Below are positions 55,778-64,000 of a stretch of DNA of 64,000 bases, piece by piece; within the stretch, counting starts at the first letter, position 1, and each line of letters starts with the position of its first letter. The notes beneath the pieces were generated by a model. It saw only the letters and a list, made by a program, of their open reading frames with translations. It had not been told where the DNA came from and made no database searches. Both the position numbers and the translations under genes were made by a program. The DNA is from Neopestalotiopsis rosae (taxonomy: Eukaryota; Ascomycota; Sordariomycetes; Amphisphaeriales; Sporocadaceae). The stretch is taken from contig JALGAS010000009.1 of assembly GCA_023078685.1 (NCBI GenBank), positions 2,046,001-2,110,000 of the forward strand, in the 5' to 3' direction.

Positions 55778-58700
55778 TTAAGAACCACCAAAGACCAGAA
55801 GACTTCGAACTTGAATGGTGCCAAAGCCATGCTGGCGCAGAAAGTCACGCCCCCGGTGGATCGGAAACTCGGCTACAACGAGGATGCTAATGTCTGCAGC
55901 GTTGATTCCACCCTTCATTAGGAGCTGGATCATTGCGCAGAGCGTCTGGCCTGTGGCAAGCACATCATCAACAATCACCACTGATTTGCCATGGCTGCTA
56001 GCATCACGGTCCATTTCTATGAAACTCTCTGCGCTCGCGACTCGCAAAGATAACGAAATGTATGAGGCCGACTTGGCGACGGAGATGATAGGTGGAGGAA
56101 GCTTGGAAGCTTTGCGCATAAGCAGCAAAGGCACCTTCACTCGCGTAGCCAATGCTGACGCAAAAATGAAACCACCAGCCTCGCAACATGCTACTCGTTC
56201 AACTTTGGACCAGTAATCTCCATGTTCCGCTTCCAAAAGCATCGCGCAAAGATCTAGGCCACCCTTCTGTTCTGTAATACCAAGTACATGTCGAAAAGTA
56301 ATGCCTGGTCGGGGATGATCAGGCACCGACCGTATCATCTTCGCAAGTCGCCCGAGGTGCTCATCAAAGTAATGAAGAAGGAAGCGTTTGGCAAAGAGCT
56401 CTGCTGCCTCCGTTCCAGACGATTCATTGTCAAAAATCAGAGAAGGTCGATATCCCAAGGGACTCGAGTCTGCCGTGAAGATCTCACCACCCGCAACGCC
56501 AGTCTCGACGCTATCAGTGGTGAAGCATCTTCGATGGGCTCGAGTCTTGACACTAGCTTTAACGCGAACATCCAACAGTCTTGTATGCGGTACCAGGTGT
56601 GAGAAGGTTGTCACCGGCGCTGCGTCTCTCATCCCAGTGATCAGAAGTACGTCTACCCCGCAGGAACGGTAAACAGCATCCAGAAAGTTCTCCGATAGCA
56701 ATCCAGGCCTTTGACGCACCTGTTCTTGGAAGAACTTCATCAATGCCGGACGGTGCTGTTCCTTATAAATGCGGTCTCGAAGGAGGCAATCCAAATCTGC
56801 TCCAGTAGCTACTGCATACTCAGACTTGATCGTATCACTGATGCTGACCGAAGCGGATTTTAGTTTCGGATTTTCCAGGCTGTTGAAGAAGGCAGCCCAT
56901 ATTTCGGCACAATAATCCTTCCCAGCACCACTGTCGCCAGTGATCAGGACGATGAGTTTCGGTACCGTCGACTTTTTTGGTAGTGGGCAGGCATAGTCCA
57001 ACACACCACAAGGATCATACTTCTCTTTGAGGTGGATGAGCCGTGGTATGTTTGGGCCAAAAGCTTTGCTTGCCAGCACAAGGTCTCTTGGGTCTGGGCC
57101 AAGATCTGCGCCGTAAGTCCCGCTGCTGAACGGTAGAAGTCTCTGAGCCACATCATAAACCCATTGCTTGGCGGATAGAGACATGTCAGTCCCGTCTTGG
57201 TTACGTAGCCAAACACCAGTGATCACGCAGGCAAAATCCCAATCCCGGCAGCCGAAAGCGGAAGAGCTGGCCAGCACATCAGCCACTGCTCCACCACCCT
57301 GAAGTAGGTGGATGTAGCATAACGGCGAAGGGCGAGTCTTAACAGCTGAATTCAAGACGTTCGAGATTTCTGCTGCTCCAATGTTCTTCACGAACAAACA
57401 ACGCTTGAACGCGGAGGTTTTGCCCCCGCTGTGTCCCCCGTGCATGCCCGAAATGTACATTTCTGTGTCAAAGAGACCAACACTGTCCACGACCTTGGCA
57501 TTTTGTTCTGGTCCTAGGAATTTCTCCAATTTTAGTGGCGCCCTGATCTCAGAGCCAGCCTCAAATGATTCATACAGAGTGATACCAAGAAACAGGTCCT
57601 CGTCGACTCCAAAAATGTACGCATCTACAGAACTGTTTCGGTCGAGCTGCTTAGCAATGCGCCTGTCGAAATCTGCCAGACTGAGGTCCATTTTTAGGTT
57701 GCTTGACACAGGGAGTATCCAATTTCGGACCAGAAAACTGGGAGCCGGGGAGGTCCTGAAAGTGACGCAGACCACAATACCAAAGTTTGTGCCTGCGCCT
57801 TTCAGTGACCACAACAGATCGATTTCGTTATCCGGGCGCACTGCTCCAGCCGGTACATGGGCTTTTGGGACATGGCCGACACAAAGAATTTGACTATTGT
57901 GGACACCGACCAACACGGCTCCAAGAATCGCATCACACGTCAGTCCATGCAATCGGGACAAGTGTCCAATGCCACCTTGCAACCATAGCCCAGCACCCAC
58001 ACTTGGGCGAGCGCCCAACGGCACGGTCAACCCCGATGCCATGGACTTCCGTATGATATCTTCCGTGTTGCAACCTGCCTCGGCAATAACCAAGGCGTTC
58101 GAAGGCAGTAGGCCATCTACGCCTGTTTGTGGTGCATCAAGGATGTGCACTTGATCGAAAGCGCTCAAATCGACTGCGACAACGTTGGGCCAGATACACT
58201 GGGTACTGTGACCCCCACCAATCACTGTAAGGCCAGTTCGGTGCTCTAGAGCCCATTGAACACAGTCTTGCAGCTGTTGGATCGTCTGTGGCCTGACGAC
58301 AGCGGCAGGAACGTGAAGCCGTGCGTCCCGGTTCTTGACCGCGTTTTCCACCAGCATCATTGATCCTGCCGATGTGAGAGTCTCAAGACTGGTCGCATCT
58401 CTGGTGAAAGCCACAATTCTTTGTGGCGCGCTAAAGACGAGAAGATCGGGACGATCTTCACTGGTATGGCCCAGGGTGCGACACACGATACGCCATCGCT
58501 CTCGGATACTCTTTTCAGCTTCAGCGCTCGGCATCGCAAAGCCGGCGATGAAAGTGCTGAACGAATCCAATGATACATCATCGTTCGCCACGCGAACTAA
58601 CCCATCTGGTAGCAAGGACGTGCGATGGCACACCAAGCCACCAAGATCCAATGATCCCTCACGGTGAACAACGATAACCATTCCGCCGGTTTGGCCATCC

Positions 58701-59311
58701 GCGAGCATCCCTATCGCTCGCTCAATAATGGTGCACTTGGACCTCATACCATACATACTATGACAGAACAAAACGAGATCAAATTTCTGATCTTGCTCAT
58801 CCGTGTGGGTTATCGTGCTGCTTGCTGGATGGCAATCCACCTCGAATGGTGCTCTGTGAATGGTGGGCTTGGACGAAAGCTGAGGCAGTGGGTACTCCTC
58901 TTCGCGCCCACAGCAGAGCCATTCCTCTAGTCGTGTGGCATATAAGTTGTTTGGTTCAAATGCAGTGTATTTATTAATCTTAGATCTCATCTCACTGGGA
59001 AGGTGACCGAGCACACTCTCTGGGCCCGGGCCGATTTCCAGAGCGGAGATCTTGGTACGTGAGCCGAAGAGAGTGCTCAACATTTGTGATAATTGCGGAA
59101 TGAAGTTCTCGTCTGTCGCCCACTCCGAGGCTCTTGCGAGAAGGTCGAAACCCGCGACATACTGAGTTTCGGACAAGGCCTGCCTTGACGGCGCCGTGAA
59201 GTCGTCAGCTCTCTGCCGAAGGGTTTCCTTGAGTACACCGAGAGTGGCCATATAAGTTGAAGATGTGGTTAGGGAGACCATTTGAGATTGGGCAAAACCG
59301 AAACGGTGCAT
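55778..59311 (-). CDS. Four-domain fusion: SAM methyltransferase / FAD oxidoreductase / P-loop kinase / APRT-like phosphoribosyltransferase, 1177 aa
   Basis: A single intronless frame starts MHRFGFAQSQMVSL; a TATAAAATATA-like stretch lies about 55 bp upstream. Residues 50-295: class I SAM methyltransferase with ALEIGPGPES. Residues 330-780: PCMH-type FAD oxidoreductase of the berberine-bridge type, with GGGHS (His of the usual covalent FAD link), GAGLWLQGGIGHLSRLHGL, and the closing LIHLKEKYDP. Residues 784-985: phosphomevalonate-kinase-like P-loop kinase, ITGDSGAGKD, with SISDTIKSEYA and RIYKEQHRPALM. Residues 990-1177: adenine-phosphoribosyltransferase-like, with IRSVPDHPRPGITFRHVLGI, EAGGFIFASALA, RKASKLPP and PRPP loop VVIVDDVLATGQT. 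Each module keeps its cofactor motif. The order suggests one pathway acting on a base or its nucleotide. The gene lies head to head with GTP cyclohydrolase I. Substrate and product are unknown. Confidence 0.88.
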   Translation of the reverse strand: MHRFGFAQSQMVSLTTSSTYMATLGVLKETLRQRADDFTAPSRQALSETQYVAGFDLLARASEWATDENFIPQLSQMLSTLFGSRTKISALEIGPGPESVLGHLPSEMRSKINKYTAFEPNNLYATRLEEWLCCGREEEYPLPQLSSKPTIHRAPFEVDCHPASSTITHTDEQDQKFDLVLFCHSMYGMRSKCTIIERAIGMLADGQTGGMVIVVHREGSLDLGGLVCHRTSLLPDGLVRVANDDVSLDSFSTFIAGFAMPSAEAEKSIRERWRIVCRTLGHTSEDRPDLLVFSAPQRIVAFTRDATSLETLTSAGSMMLVENAVKNRDARLHVPAAVVRPQTIQQLQDCVQWALEHRTGLTVIGGGHSTQCIWPNVVAVDLSAFDQVHILDAPQTGVDGLLPSNALVIAEAGCNTEDIIRKSMASGLTVPLGARPSVGAGLWLQGGIGHLSRLHGLTCDAILGAVLVGVHNSQILCVGHVPKAHVPAGAVRPDNEIDLLWSLKGAGTNFGIVVCVTFRTSPAPSFLVRNWILPVSSNLKMDLSLADFDRRIAKQLDRNSSVDAYIFGVDEDLFLGITLYESFEAGSEIRAPLKLEKFLGPEQNAKVVDSVGLFDTEMYISGMHGGHSGGKTSAFKRCLFVKNIGAAEISNVLNSAVKTRPSPLCYIHLLQGGGAVADVLASSSAFGCRDWDFACVITGVWLRNQDGTDMSLSAKQWVYDVAQRLLPFSSGTYGADLGPDPRDLVLASKAFGPNIPRLIHLKEKYDPCGVLDYACPLPKKSTVPKLIVLITGDSGAGKDYCAEIWAAFFNSLENPKLKSASVSISDTIKSEYAVATGADLDCLLRDRIYKEQHRPALMKFFQEQVRQRPGLLSENFLDAVYRSCGVDVLLITGMRDAAPVTTFSHLVPHTRLLDVRVKASVKTRAHRRCFTTDSVETGVAGGEIFTADSSPLGYRPSLIFDNESSGTEAAELFAKRFLLHYFDEHLGRLAKMIRSVPDHPRPGITFRHVLGITEQKGGLDLCAMLLEAEHGDYWSKVERVACCEAGGFIFASALATRVKVPLLLMRKASKLPPPIISVAKSASYISLSLRVASAESFIEMDRDASSHGKSVVIVDDVLATGQTLCAMIQLLMKGGINAADISILVVAEFPIHRGRDFLRQHGFGTIQVRSLLVFGGS

Positions 59312-59395
59312 AAGTTAAGGGTTGCTTTGATGTCGAGGTACCGAAGAAAGATGGAACAAAGTTATAAAATATAGTCTTCAAAAGAGCTTCTGGGG

Positions 59396-59430
59396 AAAAA
59401 AAAAAAAAAAAAAGAGAGAGAGAGAGAGAG
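59396..59430. repeat. A18/(AG)9 microsatellite
   Basis: About 18 A followed by nine AG units, in the divergent promoter. Confidence 0.9.
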
Positions 59431-59736
59431 CACTATCTATTTAGTGGATGAGCTCAATAAAGAAGCATACGCCACAATGACTGATTGCCCGTGTCTGTGG
59501 ACTCACGTATCGGAAACGATAGAGGCGGCCCTCGTTTAGGCATACACAACAGCTTCGATGCATATGACCAATTATTAGGCATCAATAATTTACTTTATCG
59601 CTTCCCTATGCAAATCTGGTTTGTTCGTCCACATTCATTGGGGTAGGTAGTGTGGCGGTGATTGAATGGTTTCGCGTGCACCCTGCCATGGCCAGGCAAT
59701 AAGATCTCGATCGAATCGGAGTATTTGCTGTGATTC

Positions 59737-60039
59737 ATGGGTGCATGCTTGCCTAATGACAACAAATTCAGTACGAGAATTATCATGGTGGGGAGAGAAC
59801 GCGGCTTCTGTCTATCCGGCGTTACACTAGATGCAGGAGGCCGTCCAATCTGCCGGGTTAAGATTGGGCACGATAATGCAGGAGACAACTATTGGTATGA
59901 AAAGGATTCACATCGAATCATTCTCTTATTCTCTCTGCCCGAGCCAATTATTGAAGACATGCGGGAGGCCGTACATAGTTGCATCCAAAAGTTCGTCATT
60001 TTGTCCGCTGATGAAAAGTACCTTGCCTGGGGTGACTGA
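59737..60039 (+). CDS. Possible small protein, 100 aa
   Basis: Starts MGACLPNDNKFSTRIIMVGR, with an alternative Met at 59785. The middle has a regular strand-like pattern (RICRV-type stretch GRPICRVKIGHDNAGDNYWY) and the C-terminus a helix with IIEDMREAVHSCIQKF. It is coding-like and in a position where a third pathway gene could sit, but I recognise no family, and the frame is only 136 bp before the GTP cyclohydrolase start. Confidence 0.35.
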   Translation: MGACLPNDNKFSTRIIMVGRERGFCLSGVTLDAGGRPICRVKIGHDNAGDNYWYEKDSHRIILLFSLPEPIIEDMREAVHSCIQKFVILSADEKYLAWGD

Positions 60040-60174
60040 ATGTTGATAGAACTGCTGTTTGAAATGAGCATATAAATCGTAAGCTCATGGTCTGATCGCC
60101 CCATACTGTCAAGATGTATCCTATTCGATTCAAGGAAAACGCGTCCAAACTATCCACAGGTCAAAACTTGCGTC

Positions 60175-61026
60175 ATGTCTGCTACCTCTACTGCAACAGT
60201 TGCGACTACTGTCACAGACACCATTCATATGAATGAATGCAACGCCGATGGAAACGGTCAGTCAAATATTTTATTTCATATCATATATACGAACTCACAA
60301 TTACAATTCCTACTAATCTGCGTGTTGCTTTCAGAACGCAGCCGACGAGGAGAGACTACTTCTATGCCGTGCGGTCAATCCGTCGTGTCTCCCCAAGCAG
60401 ATCTCGAGACTGCGATCCGTACAATTCTTTGCCTTATCGGTGAAGACCCAAACCGCGAAGGACTGCAAAAGACGCCAGCAAGATACGCCAAAGCCCTTAT
60501 CCATCTCACCAAAGGTTGCTCTGAGAGGGTTGAAGACGTTGTCAACGACGCCATCTTTACTGTTGATAATAACGACCTCGTCATTGTGCGTGATATCGAC
60601 ATCGCTAGTACTTGCGAACATCATCTATTGCCATTCTTCGGAAAGGTTGGTTAGTTCTTTATTTTCTGTAGAAATGGTTTTCTTGCATTTGACTCTGACA
60701 TAAAACCACTGCGCCAGATGCACATAGGATATATCCCGGACGGTCGGGTGCTTGGTCTGTCGAAGCTTGCCAGAATTGCACAAGTTTTCTCGTATAGACT
60801 ACAGATCCAAGAGCGACTCACTAGTCAAGTTGCCGCAGCGATAGAGAACCTGGTTAGTCCAATTGGTGTGGCAGTGATCTCGGAATGCACGCACATGTGC
60901 ATGGTGGCGCGAGGGGTGGAAAAGACAAGCACTTCCACGCTCAGCCAAAGCATGATCGGTCTTTTGAAGGATGACCTGAAGACACAGGAACAGTTCTATA
61001 ATCTGCTCCGGTCCAGCCAAAATTGA
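60175..61026 (+). CDS. GTP cyclohydrolase I (short divergent form), 233 aa, three exons
   Basis: Exons 60175-60256, 60335-60645 and 60718-61026, with introns 60257-60334 (GTCAGT, TACTAAT branch, TTTCAG) and 60646-60717 (GTTGGT to GCCAG). All joins are in phase. Conserved blocks: AIRTILCLIGEDPNREGLQK, TPARYAKAL, DIASTCEHHLLPFFGKMH (zinc Cys and His), IGYIPDGRVLGLSKLARI, QIQERLTSQVA and ECTHMCMVARGVEK (second zinc Cys in HMCM). The enzyme converts GTP to 7,8-dihydroneopterin triphosphate in the cytosol, the first step to folate or tetrahydrobiopterin. The N-terminus is short and low-complexity, lacking the long leader of the usual fungal folate enzyme. ENLVSPIG and GLLKDDLKTQEQ differ from the common sequence. 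I read it as a specialised paralogue serving the neighbouring fusion enzyme; a housekeeping role cannot be excluded. Confidence 0.92.
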
Positions 61027-61395
61027 TAGCAATTCCGGGGAGTTTTTTTTTCCTCCTTTTTTTTTTCTTTTTCTCGCACACTGGCCACCGATTCTTCAGC
61101 GTCAATATCTACTCGCTGCGCTTTACTACCAATATGCACCTTTCAAAACAAACATGTGTTTGCGCTGTTACTAGGACATTGGCTGACACTGGCCAATGTC
61201 AGCTGGTATCAACAGGATCACGATTTTGGCGTCGTGGTTCGACTATAAATCGTCCGGATCGTGATGTGGTAAACCAAGTCTACTATTTTTTATTTTATTT
61301 TTTCAGTCGTGTTGCTGGTCTGGTGCCCATAGCTCGACCGAGACAATCATTATCCTCGGGCTGAAGGACAGGCTGCAAAGAGGTGCAATGAAAAG
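61027..61395. other. Convergent intergenic gap
   Basis: T-rich runs after the GTP cyclohydrolase stop (61041-61072) and before the next gene's 3' end. No gene seen. Confidence 0.45.
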
Positions 61396-63665
61396 TCAAA
61401 ACAACGTAGGCTTTGTAAGTACTCGATATTCTACGTAGTCTTCCCCATCGATGGTTATTATTTCTCCGCAGCTGACAAGTTTGCCACTAAATGGACCAGT
61501 ATGTTTCCGGCTGTAAATCAAATTTCCAAGACTCTTGACCTCTTCGATACTTGTGATAGGGGCCATAGTCTGTGATGGCACCTGTGGTGGTTGCTGTTGG
61601 GGTGTCATTTGCATCATCTGTCCTTGGGTTTGGACTTGTACCTGTGCTTGAGCGTGAGCTCGTGATTGAGCTTGGGCTGCCTCTGCCTGGGCCTGGGCCT
61701 GGTGCTGCTGCTGCTGCTGTTGTTGTTGTGTTTGTTGTGTCTGTTTCTGTTGGCCACAATGCCTGGCAGATCCCTGGTTCTTAATTACCCCGTTAAGGCG
61801 AACCATATTTTCCGGCATCATTGCACGACTGTCGGACGGTACAATAGCAGGCGGAGGTGTGTGGCTCTGAACATTCGACAAGCCATGTGCGCTGTGATAA
61901 CGATCTCGTCGCATCTGGGCAGCCTCAAGCTTACGAATCTCGCGTTGAGTAAGACTGTTGATACGTTCGAGCGGATCGATACTTGCCGCGCGGCCGCTTT
62001 GGCAGTAGTCGGCCTCTGATGCTGGACGATCTCTCACATCCTGTAACATGCCACGCCGACTACCTCTCAGCTCCTCTAAACTTGTGTCTCATTTGATACG
62101 AAAATCGCCCGTGGATGCGTTGACACCATGTCGGCCAGCATGGACAGAAAGCCCAGACGAAGCCTCAGGGTTCAGGGCAGCCCGGCGATGAGCTTCGTAG
62201 ACAGCCTCTGCCTCATTCGCAATACGGTCCTCCCCAGCCTCGCCACTATCAACCTGATGTTGCCGTACACGTACATATTCCTTCATTTCAGCCTGATTAA
62301 GGTCGCGGATGTGTGGGAGGAAATTCACCTCTTCGTATCCAATCCATAGTGCACCAGCACCGATAGGGAAGTTGCCATCAACAAAGCGGCCATCCATAGT
62401 TTCGCGAACCAACTTCACTCGAAACCTGTCATTAGCTCCAAGAATTCCGTAAACCGCGTGCTTGTCCTGATCCATTTCGGCACTACTGCCAGACCAACAC
62501 CCGACTAGAATCCTCGTAGGACGCTGGCCGGGAAGATCTCCCATATAATGTGTAACACCAAGACGACTTGGTGATTGTGTTGGCGGGTATTGCGGAACAG
62601 ACTGCTGCGGTTGTAGTGACAACTGATGTGGCAAGGCATGTGACTGCTGCCGCGACGGAATTGGGCCGGAAACAAGCGGTTGGACTTGTGTTGAGGATTG
62701 TGATGACTGAAAGGGGGGCTGAGGCTGTGATGGAGTCTGGGATTTGTGCGCCGGCTGAAATGGAGACTTACGATCAGCATCAGCTTGTGCCGTAGGGACG
62801 ACATAGCCCAAAGACGGCGGCGGTATCTGCCCATCAGACCGTAGCGCAGGTGAGCTTGTTTGCAACGGCACAACTGGAGGTACAATAGCACTATCGGTCC
62901 GTCGGCGCTTGGACTTATGTCGGCTATCATGTTCATGACTATTGAGGACAATTTCCCCAGTCACAATGGCGGGTGTTGTCGGCGACTCAGCATTCGGTTC
63001 GTTCTGAAGATTCCGCTTCGCTTCCTTGACAGCATCGAGCTCAGCTTGGCACTTTTCACCTTCAAGCTCACCCGAGGCCAGTGCCTTGAGCCGGATCTTG
63101 ATATACTCCTTGACTTCATTATGACCCAATCCCACAAGGTGATCCTCAAGGACTATACGGTCAAATGATGTCCAGCTACCACCAGGACCATGACGTCTCG
63201 GAAATGATTGTCCATTTATGTCTCTCCGCCACGGGTAAAAGGCTGGATGCGAGTGCATAATCTGTTACCAACATCTAGAAATCCAATCACAGCGTGCTTT
63301 TTAGCACCGCTGGGTACGGGAGAGTCTTTCCAGTAACCCAGAAGCACTCCTTTCGTTAGTCGAGGAGTAGGCCAAACCTGTTTCAATTGCAGGGCAGCAG
63401 TACTTGCATCCTCGTTGGCGGCAGCCAAGCCTACCTCGAGCTTGTCTTCGCTGAGTTTATCGTATTCCGAGGCGCGTCTACGCTTGGGATAATGCGAGAT
63501 ATGTGTATCACCACCGGCTTTAGCCATTTCCTCATCTTCTTTATTTGTAGTAACTGATAAAAAAGGTGATGACTTGTCGCCTTTAGTGGTTGTAGTAGCG
63601 ATGATCTCTTCCTCAGCTTTACTATTTTTGGGCCCCGAGTAAACATATTGACCTCCACTGTGCAC
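61396..63665 (-). CDS. Two-repeat fungal protein with glutamine-rich region, reading frame broken at least once
   Basis: Three frame blocks belong together. 63228-63665 (SGGQYVYSGPKNSKAEEE, then LLGYWKDSPVPSGAKKHAVI) leads into 62089-63258 (HGPGGSWTSFDRIVLEDHLV, RILVGCWSGSSAEMDQDKHA, RETMDGRFVDGNFPIGAGAL) and then 61396-62075 (Q-rich, QAQAQAEAAQAQSRAHAQ; C-terminus KLVSCGEIITIDGEDYVEYR). Two homologous modules of about 75 residues are visible: HAVIGF...GPGGSW...HLVGL...VKEYIKIR and HAVYGI...GAGALW...HIRDL...MKEYVRVR. Comparing them shows the first module crosses a frame change at a GAGAGA run (63221-63226), so a 2-bp insertion is likely. The TGA at 62089 lies inside a possible 51-bp intron (62076-62126, GTGTCA to TTTAG). 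The 5' exon is not resolved; ACTGACAATG...CACAG before 63665 looks like an acceptor. Function unknown. Confidence 0.6.
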
Positions 63666-64000
63666 ACTTCATTGTCAGTGATCCGGTACAAGACGGGGAA
63701 ACAGAAGTTCAACAGACTTAACGGCGTCTGGTCAAAAGGCCATTCATAACGAGTGCTTATACCCCATCAGCTTATGTCACTTGGTTGAAAAAAGACCTGC
63801 TGTGCAGTTGTTTAAGTGAATGGGACACGTGATCTATACCAGAATATGGGCTGAGGCTGCCTTTGAGGATGTCTGCATCGCTGTATTATTCTTGCGCACG
63901 CCAGCGTTGACGTGGCATGACACTCGTTGCACACATGACGGTGGGTATGAAGTCAATTGGGGGTGAGTCGTGACGCTTGCAAAACGTGCGCAATGAATCA
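63666..64000. other. Upstream part of the two-repeat gene, no resolved exon
   Basis: Should hold the first exon and promoter of the preceding minus-strand gene. I could not join a start codon in phase. No other feature. Confidence 0.35.

Larger units (their letters stand above)
59312..60174. promoter_or_regulatory. Divergent promoter region between fusion enzyme and GTP cyclohydrolase I
   Basis: The two starts are 863 bp apart on opposite strands. Contains a TATA-like stretch at about 59360-59375 serving the fusion gene, an A(18)/(AG)n tract at 59396-59430, and a small frame (59737-60039). Shared regulation of the pair is likely from the layout, not from any recognised operator. Confidence 0.5.

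Noticed and set aside
1..64000. CRISPR array, integron or bacterial operon features
   Set aside because: The tandem repeats present are minisatellites or coding repeats without unique spacers; gene structure is eukaryotic with spliceosomal introns.

Overview
This window looks like nuclear DNA of a filamentous ascomycete (Pezizomycotina, possibly Dothideomycetes; the class is a guess). The evidence is short introns of 45-85 bp with GTAAGT-type donors and CTAAC/CTGAC-like branch sites, fungus-only families (HET-domain NLR, DUF7924-like nuclease fold, fungal chromodomain protein, Tps2-type trehalose enzyme), a Tad-like LINE remnant and a Tc1/mariner/IS630-type transposase. Gene density is low. 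Much of the DNA is decayed repeats and broken genes, as expected of an accessory or subtelomere-like region subject to repeat mutation.

Layout. 0-4 kb: no supported gene; one arm of a dispersed inverted repeat. 4.1-5.6 kb: two-exon DUF7924-like gene. 5.8-6.3 kb: small chromodomain gene. 6.5-8.6 kb: composite repeat block. 8.7-10.7 kb: two-exon protein of unknown function. 11-13 kb: more copies of the same repeat family, built around a degenerate GGATACTCTTCTGTG minisatellite. 14.9-15.4 kb: weak two-exon candidate. 17.2-19.4 kb: a Tps2-like gene cut off at the start of its phosphatase domain, bracketed by a 28-bp direct repeat. 22.4-23.1 kb: ATF/CREB-type bZIP gene whose start codon overlaps the stop of an upstream ORF. 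23.8-26.9 kb: two multi-exon candidates of unknown function. 27.2-29.3 kb: broken protein kinase and broken dynamin stalk. 30.6-31.1 kb: LINE reverse-transcriptase remnant. 33.2-34.1 kb: GC-rich secreted cysteine-rich protein. 34.7-36 kb: another composite repeat block. 36-37.5 kb: two-exon coiled-coil protein. 38.5-39.5 kb: inverted copy of the 3 kb repeat plus a decayed DUF7924 copy. 39.6-40.4 kb: small protein kinase. 42.6-43.5 kb: BTB protein. 46.5-50.7 kb: HET-NB-ARC-TPR NLR. 51.3-52.3 kb: intact-looking transposase. 52.5-53.8 kb: unknown protein. 55.8-61.0 kb: divergent pair consisting of a four-domain fusion enzyme and a GTP cyclohydrolase I. 61.4-63.7 kb: broken or mis-assembled two-repeat protein.

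Two loci stand out. The 55.8-61.0 kb pair joins, in one 1177-residue protein, a SAM methyltransferase, a PCMH-type FAD oxidoreductase, a phosphomevalonate-kinase-like P-loop kinase and an adenine-phosphoribosyltransferase-like domain. It lies head to head with a short, divergent GTP cyclohydrolase I. I infer an undescribed pathway in which a GTP-derived pterin or purine-like base is ribosylated, oxidised and methylated. The 46.5-50.7 kb NLR has the architecture of fungal heterokaryon-incompatibility or immune receptors. Its fourteen 42-residue TPR units are nearly identical and differ at a few recurrent positions, the pattern expected of a repeat domain that diversifies by recombination.
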